A DNA stretch of 60,365 nucleotides from assembly GCA_009840005.1 (NCBI GenBank), contig VXOR01000084.1:1-60365 (forward strand). The letters are read 5' to 3'. The stretch comes from Gemmatimonadota bacterium (GTDB taxonomy: Bacteria > Latescibacterota > UBA2968 > UBA8231). The translations under genes were made by a program, and so were the position numbers. The notes beneath the pieces were generated by a model, which was not told the origin of the DNA, searched no databases, and was given only the letters and a program-made list of their open reading frames with translations. Of the stretch, positions 16,635 to 25,060 are shown piece by piece (positions within the stretch are counted from its first letter, which is position 1; the number at the start of each line of letters is the position of its first letter).

Positions 16635-18599
16635 TCAGCGCACCAACATCATCTTTCCGCTCCGCACCCCACCTGTAGCATCCAAGCGATACAAGTACAC
16701 GCCGCTAGCCACCTCCCGCCCCACGTCGTCGAGCCCATCCCATCGCGCCACGTGCCACCCTGAGTTCGCCACACCTTGCACCAGCGTCCGCACCTGCTGG
16801 CCGTTCAGCGCATAGACCGCCAGATGCACCGGCCCGGCGGCCGGCAGTGCGTAGCGGATCGCGGTCGTCGCGTTGAACGGGTTGGGATAATTCGCGGCCA
16901 ACGCCAAGGCGGCTGGCTGCGACGCCGCCTCGTCGAGCACGGCCGTCAGCGCCGGTCCCACAACCCGCAATTCGTCAAACCAGAACTGAATCCCGTCTAA
17001 GGCGTGATGCTCAGCCACGATGTCGAACCGATCGACGGCCTGCCAGTCGAACGCGCCGATCGGATTGAACCACTCATTCTCCCAAGCCCCGTGCTCGGCA
17101 AAGTCGCCAAGCGGCACCCGCACCTTATGCCACGCGCCATCCCACGGCACCACCTGCTCATCTATCGTATGGCGCATGCGCCAAGGGCGATCGTCCGGGT
17201 CTTCGGTATCCGTATCGACCAAGCGAATGTCAAACGACGATCCCGGCGTGTCCCCCCGCACCCAAAACTCGACCGCATAGCTCGTCGCCGCCAACGCAGA
17301 CAAGTCCTTGAAGGGCTTGAAGTCGAAGCCAATGAACCCGTAGAGCGGCACCCCGGTCCAGCGCATGCAGTAGCGTCCCACCGCTGGATCCTCATCATCA
17401 TAGTAATCGACCGTGCCTGCACTGAGGTGGTTGGACTCGGTCATGTGCGGGCCGAGGGAGTCCTCGTAGAGCACAAACCCCTGCTGATCTGGCTCGGCGA
17501 CAAAATCTCGCTGCGGTGGCACGTTCAGCCCCAGCGCCTCCAGAAGCGGCACGTTCAGGTCAAACTCGAACAACTCGTCCGACCCGCGCTCAAACAAGCC
17601 AAAACCACCGCGATAGTCCCAAATCGTCCACGCAATACCCCGCTCCTCCATGTGCTGTCGCACCACCTCGTACCACAAGACGCGGTCGCTGCTGGGGCTG
17701 TTGGGACTGTACACCCCAAATTCCCCGCAAAACAGCGGCACGCCGCGATCCTTCTGAAAGGCTGCGGCCTCGTCAATCAGTATGCGCATCTGCGTGATAG
17801 TGCCCTCTTGGCTGTAATTGCCCAGCGCCGTGCCGACCCACGTGCCCTGCAAGGACGAAGGCAACGCCGGCATGCGCGCCCGCTCGTAGGGAAAGGGCAC
17901 ACCGCGCAGCGGCACCAAGGAGGGATTGGTCCAGCTAGCACCTTGGTGGGTAAAGACAAAAGGCTCGTAGAAGTGAAACGTGTACACGAGGTTATCGTCG
18001 GCAAAAACCGGCATCCGGTTCAGGTTGCGGAAGCTGTTCCAGTTGGCCGGGCCAACGACAATTGCGTGCCGCTGATCCACCTGCCGGATCGCGTCGATTA
18101 CCTCTTGCTGAATCGCGTTCCAAGCCGCGGCGCTAATGCCGTGCGGCTCGTTGAGGATCTCGTAGTAAAGCTGGGCCGGATGTACGGCAAAGTGCGCGGC
18201 AAGCTGGCTCCACACCGGCACCAACACATCGCCGATGTCCGGCGACGTACTCACCGCCGGATCAAACGAGTGATTGTCCAGAATCAGATGCAGCCCCAAC
18301 TCGTCGGCCCAATCTGCAATCTGATCGAGAAAGTCGTAGAGCAAGGGATCGATGCGATAGTCCGGCGGACCGCTCGTCATGGCGTGCAGATTGATCGGCA
18401 AGCGCACCACGTCGCAGCCAAGCTGTTGGATATGCGCGAAATCGCTCCGGCCAAACTTGGCAAAGTGCACGTTCTGCGCACTGGGCGCTTGCAGCCAATT
18501 GGTCAGGTTGACGCCCCGGCTAAACGGAGCCTCGGCACTCCACGCAGCAACGGCCCCCACCAACAGGAGCCAGAGACTGATTGCTTTTGATTTTAACAT
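16635..18599 (-). CDS. Secreted GH5-family glycosidase with CBM and FlgD-like C-terminal domain
   Basis: A 654-residue exported enzyme. The signal peptide spans ~1-22. The GH5 catalytic domain (~25-365) carries the acid/base in LNEPHG (Glu151) and the nucleophile in CGEFG (Glu293), with NLTNWLQ and VRLPIN in the early barrel. Residues ~370-560 look like a CBM11/galactose-binding-like module (FWVRGDTPGSSFDIRLV). The last ~85 residues (NYPNPFNATTAIRYALP, GVYLYRLDA) are the FlgD-like/T9SS sorting domain. Expected activity is endo-glucanase, mannanase or related. It is divergent from the enolase gene at 18735, with a ~135-bp shared upstream region. Confidence 0.9.
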   Translation of the reverse strand: MLKSKAISLWLLLVGAVAAWSAEAPFSRGVNLTNWLQAPSAQNVHFAKFGRSDFAHIQQLGCDVVRLPINLHAMTSGPPDYRIDPLLYDFLDQIADWADELGLHLILDNHSFDPAVSTSPDIGDVLVPVWSQLAAHFAVHPAQLYYEILNEPHGISAAAWNAIQQEVIDAIRQVDQRHAIVVGPANWNSFRNLNRMPVFADDNLVYTFHFYEPFVFTHQGASWTNPSLVPLRGVPFPYERARMPALPSSLQGTWVGTALGNYSQEGTITQMRILIDEAAAFQKDRGVPLFCGEFGVYSPNSPSSDRVLWYEVVRQHMEERGIAWTIWDYRGGFGLFERGSDELFEFDLNVPLLEALGLNVPPQRDFVAEPDQQGFVLYEDSLGPHMTESNHLSAGTVDYYDDEDPAVGRYCMRWTGVPLYGFIGFDFKPFKDLSALAATSYAVEFWVRGDTPGSSFDIRLVDTDTEDPDDRPWRMRHTIDEQVVPWDGAWHKVRVPLGDFAEHGAWENEWFNPIGAFDWQAVDRFDIVAEHHALDGIQFWFDELRVVGPALTAVLDEAASQPAALALAANYPNPFNATTAIRYALPAAGPVHLAVYALNGQQVRTLVQGVANSGWHVARWDGLDDVGREVASGVYLYRLDATGGVRSGKMMLVR

Positions 18600-18734
18600 G
18601 CCAGGAAGTTAGATGCACCGCCGCTTCCAAGCAACGCGCACGGCACGGGAGAAAATTACAGGCTTTCATTCCCCGCCTGAATTGCCTATATCTCTGGCCA
18701 CAAAATCGCCTCCCATGCCCACAGGAGCCACGCC

Positions 18735-19997
18735 GTGAAAATCACCGACATTGAAGTCATTCCCCTGCGCGTTCCCTACGAGGATCGCATCCGCAAGGCG
18801 TTCTACCACTTCGGCATGAACGAAGAGGTGACCGTGTACAAGTTCCACACCGACACCGGCCTAGTCGGCTTGAGCGAAAACCCCGGCCCGCCCTTTGAGC
18901 AGAGCTTGCTCGACGCCTACCTCGGCACCAACCCTTTCGACCACGTCATGGGCACCGGGCGCTTCAACCTCGACATGGCCTGTTACGACCTGATGGGCAA
19001 ACACCTCGGGCTGCCGGCTTGGAAGCTAATGGGTCAACAGGTGCGGGAGTGGGTGAACATGGGTTGGTGGATGCCCTGCATGTCGCCCGAGGACTCGGCT
19101 GCCGAGGTACAAGAAGCCGCCGCCCGCGGCTATCGCGGGCTGAAATGCAAAGCCCGCGCCTTCTACGATGTGGTCGAGCAAGCCCAAGCCATGCAGGAAG
19201 CAGCCCCACCCGACTTCCGCATTGAATTCGACTTCAACGGCGCACTCGTCAACGTGGAAAGAGCTTTGCCCATCCTGCGCCAGTTGGAGCAAATTCCCAT
19301 AGTCAAAGGGATCGAAGAGCCAATCTTCGCCTATGACATCGAGGGCTGGCGGCGCCTGCACCAAGAAATCCGCATTCCCTTCTACCTTCACGGCGTCAGC
19401 ACCATCTTCGACGGCCCCTCGCGCCAGCCTTCCGGCCCCTGGCTTGGGCTGCGCGCTGGCGATTTCGACGGCGCACTTTGCAGCCACGAGACCATCCGCA
19501 ACGCGCTGGCCGCTTCTTGGGCCTTTGCCGCAGCCAATACCCCGATCCTCTTGCAATACGTCGGCACCGGCATCACCGCGGCCTTCGCCTGCCACCTCGG
19601 CGCAGTCATGCACACGGCCACCCTGCCAGGCGTAACGGCCCATCACACGTACGAAGACGACCTAATCGTCGAGCCGCATCAAGTTCAACGCGGCTTTATG
19701 CAGGTGCCCACCGGCCCCGGTTTAGGAGTGGAACTAGACGAGAATGCAATCGAGCGCTACCGCGACGTACCCGCGCCACAATGGCCGCGCCACTTCTCGG
19801 TCGTAACCCTGCCCGGCGGCCTCGAACACTACTACCGCAACCTGCGCCAAGCCGAACGCCTAATGAAACAAGGCGTTGACGAAGCCTTCGCTCCCGGCGT
19901 CCGCCTCACCGAGCGCGAAGACGACGGCAGCGCGGACTTCGACAAACTCTGGCGCAAGCTCCAAGAAAGCGACTGGCCACTGTTCAGTGGTCAGTGA
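18735..19997 (+). CDS. Enolase-superfamily protein with atypical third metal site
   Basis: A 420-residue mandelate racemase/muconate lactonizing enzyme relative starting at GTG behind CAGGAG. The KxK dyad is LKCKA (Lys137, Lys139), the first metal ligand is Asp166 in EFDFN and the second lies in IEEP (Glu194/195). At the position of the third acidic ligand the sequence is PFYLHGVST, with no Asp or Glu, so the metal site may be altered or completed by another residue. The C-terminus is longer than usual (residues 355-420). It is first of four co-directional genes to 24136 (next: 20083). Substrate unknown; a sugar acid is likely. Confidence 0.82.
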   Translation: MKITDIEVIPLRVPYEDRIRKAFYHFGMNEEVTVYKFHTDTGLVGLSENPGPPFEQSLLDAYLGTNPFDHVMGTGRFNLDMACYDLMGKHLGLPAWKLMGQQVREWVNMGWWMPCMSPEDSAAEVQEAAARGYRGLKCKARAFYDVVEQAQAMQEAAPPDFRIEFDFNGALVNVERALPILRQLEQIPIVKGIEEPIFAYDIEGWRRLHQEIRIPFYLHGVSTIFDGPSRQPSGPWLGLRAGDFDGALCSHETIRNALAASWAFAAANTPILLQYVGTGITAAFACHLGAVMHTATLPGVTAHHTYEDDLIVEPHQVQRGFMQVPTGPGLGVELDENAIERYRDVPAPQWPRHFSVVTLPGGLEHYYRNLRQAERLMKQGVDEAFAPGVRLTEREDDGSADFDKLWRKLQESDWPLFSGQ

Positions 19998-20073
19998 ATA
20001 GTGAATAGTGACCAGTCCCTCCCCTAACCACCGGCTACTGACCACTAACTACTAACCACTAACCACTAAATAG
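19981..20073. repeat. CCACTAACCACTA-type intergenic repeat
   Basis: Between two enolase-superfamily genes, short units of GTGAATA/GTGACCAG and then ACTAACTACTAACCACTAA are repeated in tandem. The tract resembles those at 7617-7740 and ~58135-58170. The last unit runs into the TAGGAGG ribosome-binding site of the next gene. Confidence 0.55.
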
Positions 20074-20082
20074 GAGGCTCCC

Positions 20083-21174
20083 GTGAAAATCACCCGCATC
20101 ATTCTCCACATCGTCAACGTGCCCGAGCGCCACTGGTGGTGGTCGGACGACGTGTACGGCCAACCCCTGCACCAGCGCACTGAACACGGCGTCGCCGAAA
20201 TCGAGACCGATCAAGGCTTGACCGGCCTGACGCTGATCGGTCGCTTTACCGCCTTGGACACTATGCGCCAGCAGTTTGAGACTTGGCTGGGACAGGACGT
20301 CCTCCAAGTCAACTTGGCCCAAGGCAACGGCCCCATGCAGGGCGCTTTTGAACAGGCCGTGCTCGACCTGCGCGGCCAAGCCTTGGGCGTGCCTATCTGG
20401 CAATTACTGGGCGGACGGCTGCGCGACCGCATTCCGGTCACCCAATGCACCGGATACAAAACGCCCGAACACACCGCAGAGGACGCCCAATGGGGATGGG
20501 AGCAGGGCTTCCGCGCGTACAAGATGAAGTGCATCACCAGCCGCGAGCAAACCCCCGAAGAGCGCATCCGCTACGTCACCGACCGGGTCGAGGCCATCCA
20601 CCGCGTGGTTCCCGACATGGTGGTGCGCCCAGATATCCGCTGGCGCTTAGAAGAAGTCTGGGTGGCCCAAGAGCTGGCCCGCCGCCTACAAGGTCATCGC
20701 ATGGACTCGCTCGAAAGCCCCATTGCCAAAGGCGCGAGCGCCGGCACGTTTTCCGAATGGCGCCGCCTGCGCCACACTATCCACTTGCCCATTGGCGACC
20801 ACGTCGGCGACGCGGCCGATATGTTGCACCGCTTTCAGGCTGAGGCCCTCGACTACGTCATTGTCGGCGGAGCCAGTCACTTTGAAACCCTGCACCGCTC
20901 GCACCTCGCGCACGCGCTGGGTCTGGGCGGCTGGTCGCAGACCGTAGCCTATGGACCGGGCGCTGCTATGGGCCTGCACGTGGCCGCCTGCATGCCTCAT
21001 TTGACCCAGCCCTACGACATGGTCGGCCCCATCGCCTGGCAGCACTCCTTGGTCAACGAGGAATTCGTCCTCGAAGACGGCAGCTTCCTAGTCTCCGACC
21101 AGCCGGGTTTGGGCTACACCCTCGACCGCGACGGCGTCGAGCGCTACTTAGTGGAACGCCACATTTTCCCTTAG
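20083..21174 (+). CDS. Mandelate racemase/muconate lactonizing enzyme family protein
   Basis: A 363-residue enolase-superfamily enzyme starting at GTG behind TAGGAGG. The active-site set is complete: KxK dyad Lys147/Lys149 (YKMKC), metal ligands Asp184 (VRPDIRW), Glu211 (LESPI) and Asp239 (PIGDHVG). Length and signatures fit racemase or dehydratase members acting on carboxylated sugars or mandelate-like acids. It is 12 bp upstream of the LamG/propeller gene and downstream of the altered paralogue at 18735, so the pair may act in sequence on related sugar acids (inference). Confidence 0.88.
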   Translation: MKITRIILHIVNVPERHWWWSDDVYGQPLHQRTEHGVAEIETDQGLTGLTLIGRFTALDTMRQQFETWLGQDVLQVNLAQGNGPMQGAFEQAVLDLRGQALGVPIWQLLGGRLRDRIPVTQCTGYKTPEHTAEDAQWGWEQGFRAYKMKCITSREQTPEERIRYVTDRVEAIHRVVPDMVVRPDIRWRLEEVWVAQELARRLQGHRMDSLESPIAKGASAGTFSEWRRLRHTIHLPIGDHVGDAADMLHRFQAEALDYVIVGGASHFETLHRSHLAHALGLGGWSQTVAYGPGAAMGLHVAACMPHLTQPYDMVGPIAWQHSLVNEEFVLEDGSFLVSDQPGLGYTLDRDGVERYLVERHIFP

Positions 21175-21185
21175 AATACAACGCC

Positions 21186-22892
21186 ATGTCCGAAATTCCC
21201 GAATACCGCACCCGCTCCAACGCCCCCTTCGCCCTCGACTGCTCCCTCGACAAAGCGCTGACGGTCGCCGCTTGGGTCGAAAGCCCCACCGCCCGCGCCG
21301 AAGCCATGCAGCCGCTGGTCTCGCAGTGGCAACCCCGCACCGCATTCGACGCCTTCGCCGCCTACGACGCCGGCTATACCGACGGCCTAGTGACCCAAGG
21401 CTACTTCGGCGCGGTATTCGACGGGCGCTACACATACTTCTGCCCCATCCGCGACCAGAATGAGCGCACGTCCGTCCACGGCCGCGTCCTCCGCCTCGAC
21501 ACCCAAGCCGATTTCAAAGACCCCGCCGCTTGGGAAGCCTACGACGCCAGCTACACCGACGGCCTGCACACCTCGGGCTTCTACGGCGGGGCCTTTGACG
21601 GGCGCTACGTGTACTTCAACCCCCGCGACGACGGCACCGTCCACCACTCGCGGCTCTTGCGCTACGACACCCAAGCCGACTTCAAAGACCCTGCCGCTTG
21701 GGCCGCCCACGACGCCCAACTCCCCCACTCGGGACAGGGCCTCGCCTTTGACGGACAGTACCTCTACTTCTGCCCAGGCTATACCCGGTCGTCAACGGGC
21801 GGTTTGGACAACGAGCACAGCGGCCACATCCTCCGCTACAACACGCGCGCACCCCTGAAGGATCCCGCGAGCTATGCCGTCTTCAACGCCCAACAACTCC
21901 ACCCGGAGGCAGCCTGTTTCGACGGTGCCGCGTTCGACGGACGCCATATCTACTTCGCGCCGCTCAGCAGCGGCCACGTCCTCCGCTACGCAGTCGCCGG
22001 GGATTTCGCTGACCCGCAAAGCTGGGACCTGTACGACGCCCGCCCCTTGGGGATGCAGATGAACGTCGGTGCTGTATTTGACGGGCGGCACCTCTATTTT
22101 TGCTCTTACGGCAACAGCACAATGCTGCGCTACGACACGGCCGCGCCGCTCGCCGACCCGCAAAGCTGGAACACCCACGTTCCCGTGGAAAACAGCGGCT
22201 TTGACGGCGGCTTCTTCGACGGACGCTACGTGTATTACGTGCCCTTCACCCGCGCTGCTGCACCCGGCGAGAGCGTCTTCCACGGCTCTTGGCTGCGCTA
22301 CGACACGGCCGCGCCATTCGACGACCCAGCCGCTTGGGACACGCACGACGCCAGCTATACCGACGGCCTGCATACCACCGCGTACAACGCCGGCGCGTTC
22401 GACGGACGCTATTTCTACACCGCTCCCTGGCGCGGCGACCGCGACGGCAGCCACGCCCACGGCCGCGTCCAACGCTACGACACCCTCGGAGCAGACGGCG
22501 CGTTCTCCCTGCGCTACGGCGACGTGGGCCACAACGGCGGACTCTGCGCCGCCGTACCCGGCCCCAGTTTCATCGTCAACACCACCGGCGGCGCAGTTAG
22601 CATTGCCACTCACCAAACGACTCGACTGAGCTCGCCGAAGTCCCTCGCGCCCGGCGTCCATCACCTTGCCGGGGTGTACGACGGCGCGTGTATCCAACTC
22701 TACATCGACGGCGCGCTTGCAGCCTCGCGTGCCGCTTGCAATCGTCCCTTGCAACAGACGGATATCCCCGTTACTATCGGCCATATCGCCGGCGGCAGCG
22801 CCCGCTTCCAAGGCACCATCGCCGAGGTATATCTAGCGCCCGTCGCCCAAAGCGCCGCTTGGGTCGCAGCAACCTATAGCAATCCAGAATGA
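21186..22892 (+). CDS. LamG-like (concanavalin A) domain interrupted by a seven-unit propeller
   Basis: A 568-residue protein with no recognisable signal peptide. Residues 1-~50 (FALDCSLDKALTVAAWVES, PLVSQW) look like the first strands of a LamG/ConA lectin sandwich. The following ~390 residues contain seven repeats with the core FDGRYxYFxP, LRYDTxADFxDPAAW and a trailing AYDASYTDGL, consistent with a seven-bladed propeller. From ~445 the LamG strands resume (HHLAGVYDGACIQLYIDG, GTIAEVYLAP). So the propeller seems inserted into the lectin domain. It lies between enolase and Gfo/Idh genes; carbohydrate binding is inferred. Confidence 0.72.
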   Translation: MSEIPEYRTRSNAPFALDCSLDKALTVAAWVESPTARAEAMQPLVSQWQPRTAFDAFAAYDAGYTDGLVTQGYFGAVFDGRYTYFCPIRDQNERTSVHGRVLRLDTQADFKDPAAWEAYDASYTDGLHTSGFYGGAFDGRYVYFNPRDDGTVHHSRLLRYDTQADFKDPAAWAAHDAQLPHSGQGLAFDGQYLYFCPGYTRSSTGGLDNEHSGHILRYNTRAPLKDPASYAVFNAQQLHPEAACFDGAAFDGRHIYFAPLSSGHVLRYAVAGDFADPQSWDLYDARPLGMQMNVGAVFDGRHLYFCSYGNSTMLRYDTAAPLADPQSWNTHVPVENSGFDGGFFDGRYVYYVPFTRAAAPGESVFHGSWLRYDTAAPFDDPAAWDTHDASYTDGLHTTAYNAGAFDGRYFYTAPWRGDRDGSHAHGRVQRYDTLGADGAFSLRYGDVGHNGGLCAAVPGPSFIVNTTGGAVSIATHQTTRLSSPKSLAPGVHHLAGVYDGACIQLYIDGALAASRAACNRPLQQTDIPVTIGHIAGGSARFQGTIAEVYLAPVAQSAAWVAATYSNPE

Positions 22893-22894
22893 TT

Positions 22895-23000
22895 AAACGA
22901 TTCTAAATGTGGATCGCCTCGTATATCCTATTCTGCGTCTATCTGCGTCTATCTGCGTCTATCTGCGGATCACCTTGTAAATGTAGGACTGCTATATCAC
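22895..23000. repeat. Interspersed CTGCGTC-type repeat, copy 1
   Basis: This gene-free interval holds AACGATTCTAAATGTGGATC, then CTATTCTGCG and three tandem TCTGCGTCTA units ending ATCTGCGGATCACCTTGTAA and ATGTAGGACTGCTA. A related copy is at 28925-29013 and a shorter one at 54553-54573. No coding sense is evident. Confidence 0.6.
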
Positions 23001-23012
23001 GCGCTACCCCAA

Positions 23013-23038
23013 CCTTCGGCTGAGCTCAGGTCGAAGCC
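23013..23038. repeat. Palindromic CTTCGGCTGAGCTCAG element, intergenic copy
   Basis: A 26-bp word with a TGAGCTCA core and CTTCG/CGAAG ends lies just before the Gfo/Idh start. An identical 26-bp copy lies inside the M14 peptidase gene at 56257-56282. This exact match across 33 kb is unlikely to be chance. Confidence 0.8.
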
Positions 23039-23053
23039 TAAAGGAGTTCCTTC

Positions 23054-24136
23054 ATGGACAAAAAATACACAGTCGCCATCATCGGCTGTGGCCGCCTCGG
23101 CCAGCACTACGCCGAAGTCTATCAAACCCTGCCCAACACCGAGCTAGTCGCCATCGCCGAATACAACCCCGAGCGCCGCCAAGCCGTCGGCGAGCGCTTC
23201 GACATCCGCGCACTCTACCAGGACGCGCAAGATCTCTTCCGGCACGTCGTCCCCGACATTGCCGTAGTCGTGCTGCCCGGCAAGTACATCAAGGAGGCCG
23301 TCATCGCCGCGGCCCAAGCTGGCGTCAAGGGCGTCTCCACGGACAAGCCCATTGAGGCCCGCCTGTCGGATGTCGATGCCATGGTCGAGGAATGCGAAAC
23401 GCGCGGCGTGGTTTTTGCCGGCGGCAACCTGCAACGGGCCATGAGCGAGGTGCAAGAAGCGGCCGGCTGGCTACACGCTGGCGAGTACGGCCCCTTGCGC
23501 GGGGCCAGCGTCCACGGCTGGGGCGGCGAGATTTCCGGCGGAGGCTGTCAGCACATCGCCGTGCTGCGGCTCTTTACCCAAGCCGAGATCACCCAAGTCA
23601 CTGCCTGGGGCACACCGCCCGAGGCCCTCGTGCGCGACGACGACGAGGGGCTGATAATCAACGGACAATTTTCACTCAGCAACGGCCTCGTCTGCCCGAT
23701 CTTTGGCCAACCGACGCCCAGCCGCGGCGTCGATGTGTGGACCGACGACGCGCTCGTCCGCTGGGATTGGGGACCACCCGAAATTTTCCAAGGCCGCGAC
23801 GCGCAGGGTGCCCGGATAAAAATCGACCGCCCCTACACCCCACTCGAATACCCCCGCTTCTCCTACATGGGTACTTCGGTGCTGTCGTTTTTGGATGTAT
23901 TAGAAAACGGCGGCGAGCTGTACATCTCCGGCCACGACCTACGCCAATCACTCGAAGCGGCCATTGCCGCCAAGTACTCGGCGCTGTGGGGCAACGTGCC
24001 GCTCGACCTGCCGCTTGCCGACCGCTCGCTCGCGCTCTATCCGAGGGCTTACCGCTGGCTCGGCGGCGATCACTCTGGACGGTCGCAAACCTTCGAAGAG
24101 GCGCTGGAAGGAGAGCTTTTCCCTCGGTCTTCTTAG
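23054..24136 (+). CDS. Gfo/Idh/MocA family oxidoreductase
   Basis: A 360-residue NAD(P)-dependent dehydrogenase starting at an ATG behind AAAGGAG. The Rossmann motif is IIGCGRLGQHY at residues ~9-19. The EKP-type motif appears as STDKPIEA (~95-102). The C-terminal domain includes HIAVLRLF and ends YPRAYRWLGG. Likely oxidises a sugar, inositol or sugar acid. It is the last of the four genes in the 18735-24136 set with two enolase-superfamily proteins and a LamG/propeller protein, consistent with a sugar-acid pathway (inference). Its stop codon overlaps a short sulfatase-tail-like remnant on the other strand. Confidence 0.88.
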   Translation: MDKKYTVAIIGCGRLGQHYAEVYQTLPNTELVAIAEYNPERRQAVGERFDIRALYQDAQDLFRHVVPDIAVVVLPGKYIKEAVIAAAQAGVKGVSTDKPIEARLSDVDAMVEECETRGVVFAGGNLQRAMSEVQEAAGWLHAGEYGPLRGASVHGWGGEISGGGCQHIAVLRLFTQAEITQVTAWGTPPEALVRDDDEGLIINGQFSLSNGLVCPIFGQPTPSRGVDVWTDDALVRWDWGPPEIFQGRDAQGARIKIDRPYTPLEYPRFSYMGTSVLSFLDVLENGGELYISGHDLRQSLEAAIAAKYSALWGNVPLDLPLADRSLALYPRAYRWLGGDHSGRSQTFEEALEGELFPRSS

Positions 24137-24168
24137 AGCAACGCCACCTCGCCGCCGTGTGTGCGGTG
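24133..24168 (-). pseudogene. Possible sulfatase C-terminal fossil (very short)
   Basis: On the minus strand the codons read RTHGGEVALL and a stop, close to the intact sulfatase end QERTGDEVALP (26393). At DNA level TTAGAGCAACGCCACCTCG matches TTAGGGCAACGCCACCTCG at one mismatch in 19. The remnant overlaps the stop of the Gfo/Idh gene, so it may be accidental; the second, longer remnant at 25061-25139 makes a relic more credible. Confidence 0.35.
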
Positions 24169-24202
24169 GTTTCTAGTAACCTCTTCCATTATACTTCCAT
24201 TC

Positions 24203-24595
24203 ATGGACGCCTACAGGTCGTACATCGAGGCTTGGCAAAAGCGCCTGCGCCAAGAGCGAGAAGCCCTCGACCAAGCCGCACAACAAGCGCGAGAGCAGGC
24301 GCAGGTCTGCGCCAAAGCCCTAGTCGAGGAGTACGGGGCCGAGCGCGTGTACCTGATCGGCTCGCTGGCCAGAGGTAGCGGCTTCCATCCGCGTTCCGAT
24401 ATCGATTTGGTCGTCTCAGGTATAGCACCAGAACGCTACTTTGCGGTGCTAGCAGACATCGCCGAGCGGGCGAGCCGCGAGGTAGATCTGATTCTACTTG
24501 AATCGGCGACGCCGGCCCTGCTTGAGTACGTGGCCAACGAGGGAGTGCTGCTGTATGAGTGCACAGAAATTCCTGCTGCTGCGAGCGGACATTGA
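24203..24595 (+). CDS. MntA-type nucleotidyltransferase (antitoxin of MntA-HepT pair)
   Basis: A 130-residue minimal nucleotidyltransferase. The motif is IGSLARGSGFHPRSDIDLV (Gly53-Ser54 and Asp66/Asp68), with a third acidic residue near Asp95 in REVDLILLE. In MNT-HEPN pairs, the MNT enzyme AMPylates and silences the HEPN RNase partner. The ATG at 24203 follows a weak purine stretch. It overlaps the next gene by 41 bp, which indicates translational coupling. A coiled N-terminus (residues 1-40) precedes the fold. Confidence 0.85.
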   Translation: MDAYRSYIEAWQKRLRQEREALDQAAQQAREQAQVCAKALVEEYGAERVYLIGSLARGSGFHPRSDIDLVVSGIAPERYFAVLADIAERASREVDLILLESATPALLEYVANEGVLLYECTEIPAAASGH

Positions 24596-25043
24596 CCGCA
24601 CGCTAACGCAGATTGCCGCCGTGGTCGCGGAAGGTCGGGAAACCCTAGAAAAACTCGACGGCTCCCCGACCACGCTGGAACTGCGTGGCATTGGCAGCAT
24701 TCTGCACGACTTCTACACCGGCATAGAACAGCTTCTAGAGCATATCGCCAGCGAGCTCGATGGCGAAATACCAGTCGGTGCCGATTGGCACGCACAACTC
24801 TTAGGCCGGATGACGAGCGAAATCGAATCGGTGCGCCCCGCCGTCCTTGGCTCAGACCTTGCAGACGTACTGCGACCCTATCTGCGCTTCCGCCATCTCT
24901 TCAGGAATATATACGGTGCCCAATTGCGCTGGGAGCTGTGCCGCGGATTAGCCACGGAGATGGAGGATGTCTGGGAAAGACTCCACGGCGAAATGGAAGC
25001 GTTCAAAGACGTGTTGAAGAGTTTGCACGCCGGCTGTAGCTAG
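24555..25043 (+). CDS. HepT-like HEPN domain protein (toxin of MntA-HepT pair)
   Basis: A 162-residue helical protein, partner of the overlapping MNT gene. Start chosen at the ATG (24555), which begins MSAQKFLLLRADIDRTL. The segment YLRFRHLFRNIYG (around residue 113-125) carries the Arg-rich HEPN/HepT-like motif, though the classical RX4HXY spacing is not exact, as in the longer HepT-like subfamily. HEPN toxins cleave RNA. Together with MntA the locus is a type VII toxin-antitoxin or abortive-defence candidate. Confidence 0.78.
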   Translation: MSAQKFLLLRADIDRTLTQIAAVVAEGRETLEKLDGSPTTLELRGIGSILHDFYTGIEQLLEHIASELDGEIPVGADWHAQLLGRMTSEIESVRPAVLGSDLADVLRPYLRFRHLFRNIYGAQLRWELCRGLATEMEDVWERLHGEMEAFKDVLKSLHAGCS

Positions 25044-25060
25044 CCCCAAATCTATTTTCC

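Noticed and set aside
17004..18590. Long plus-strand open frame across the GH5 gene
   Set aside because: Antisense shadow of a GC-rich gene; the minus-strand reading has a signal peptide, catalytic Glu motifs and a sorting domain.
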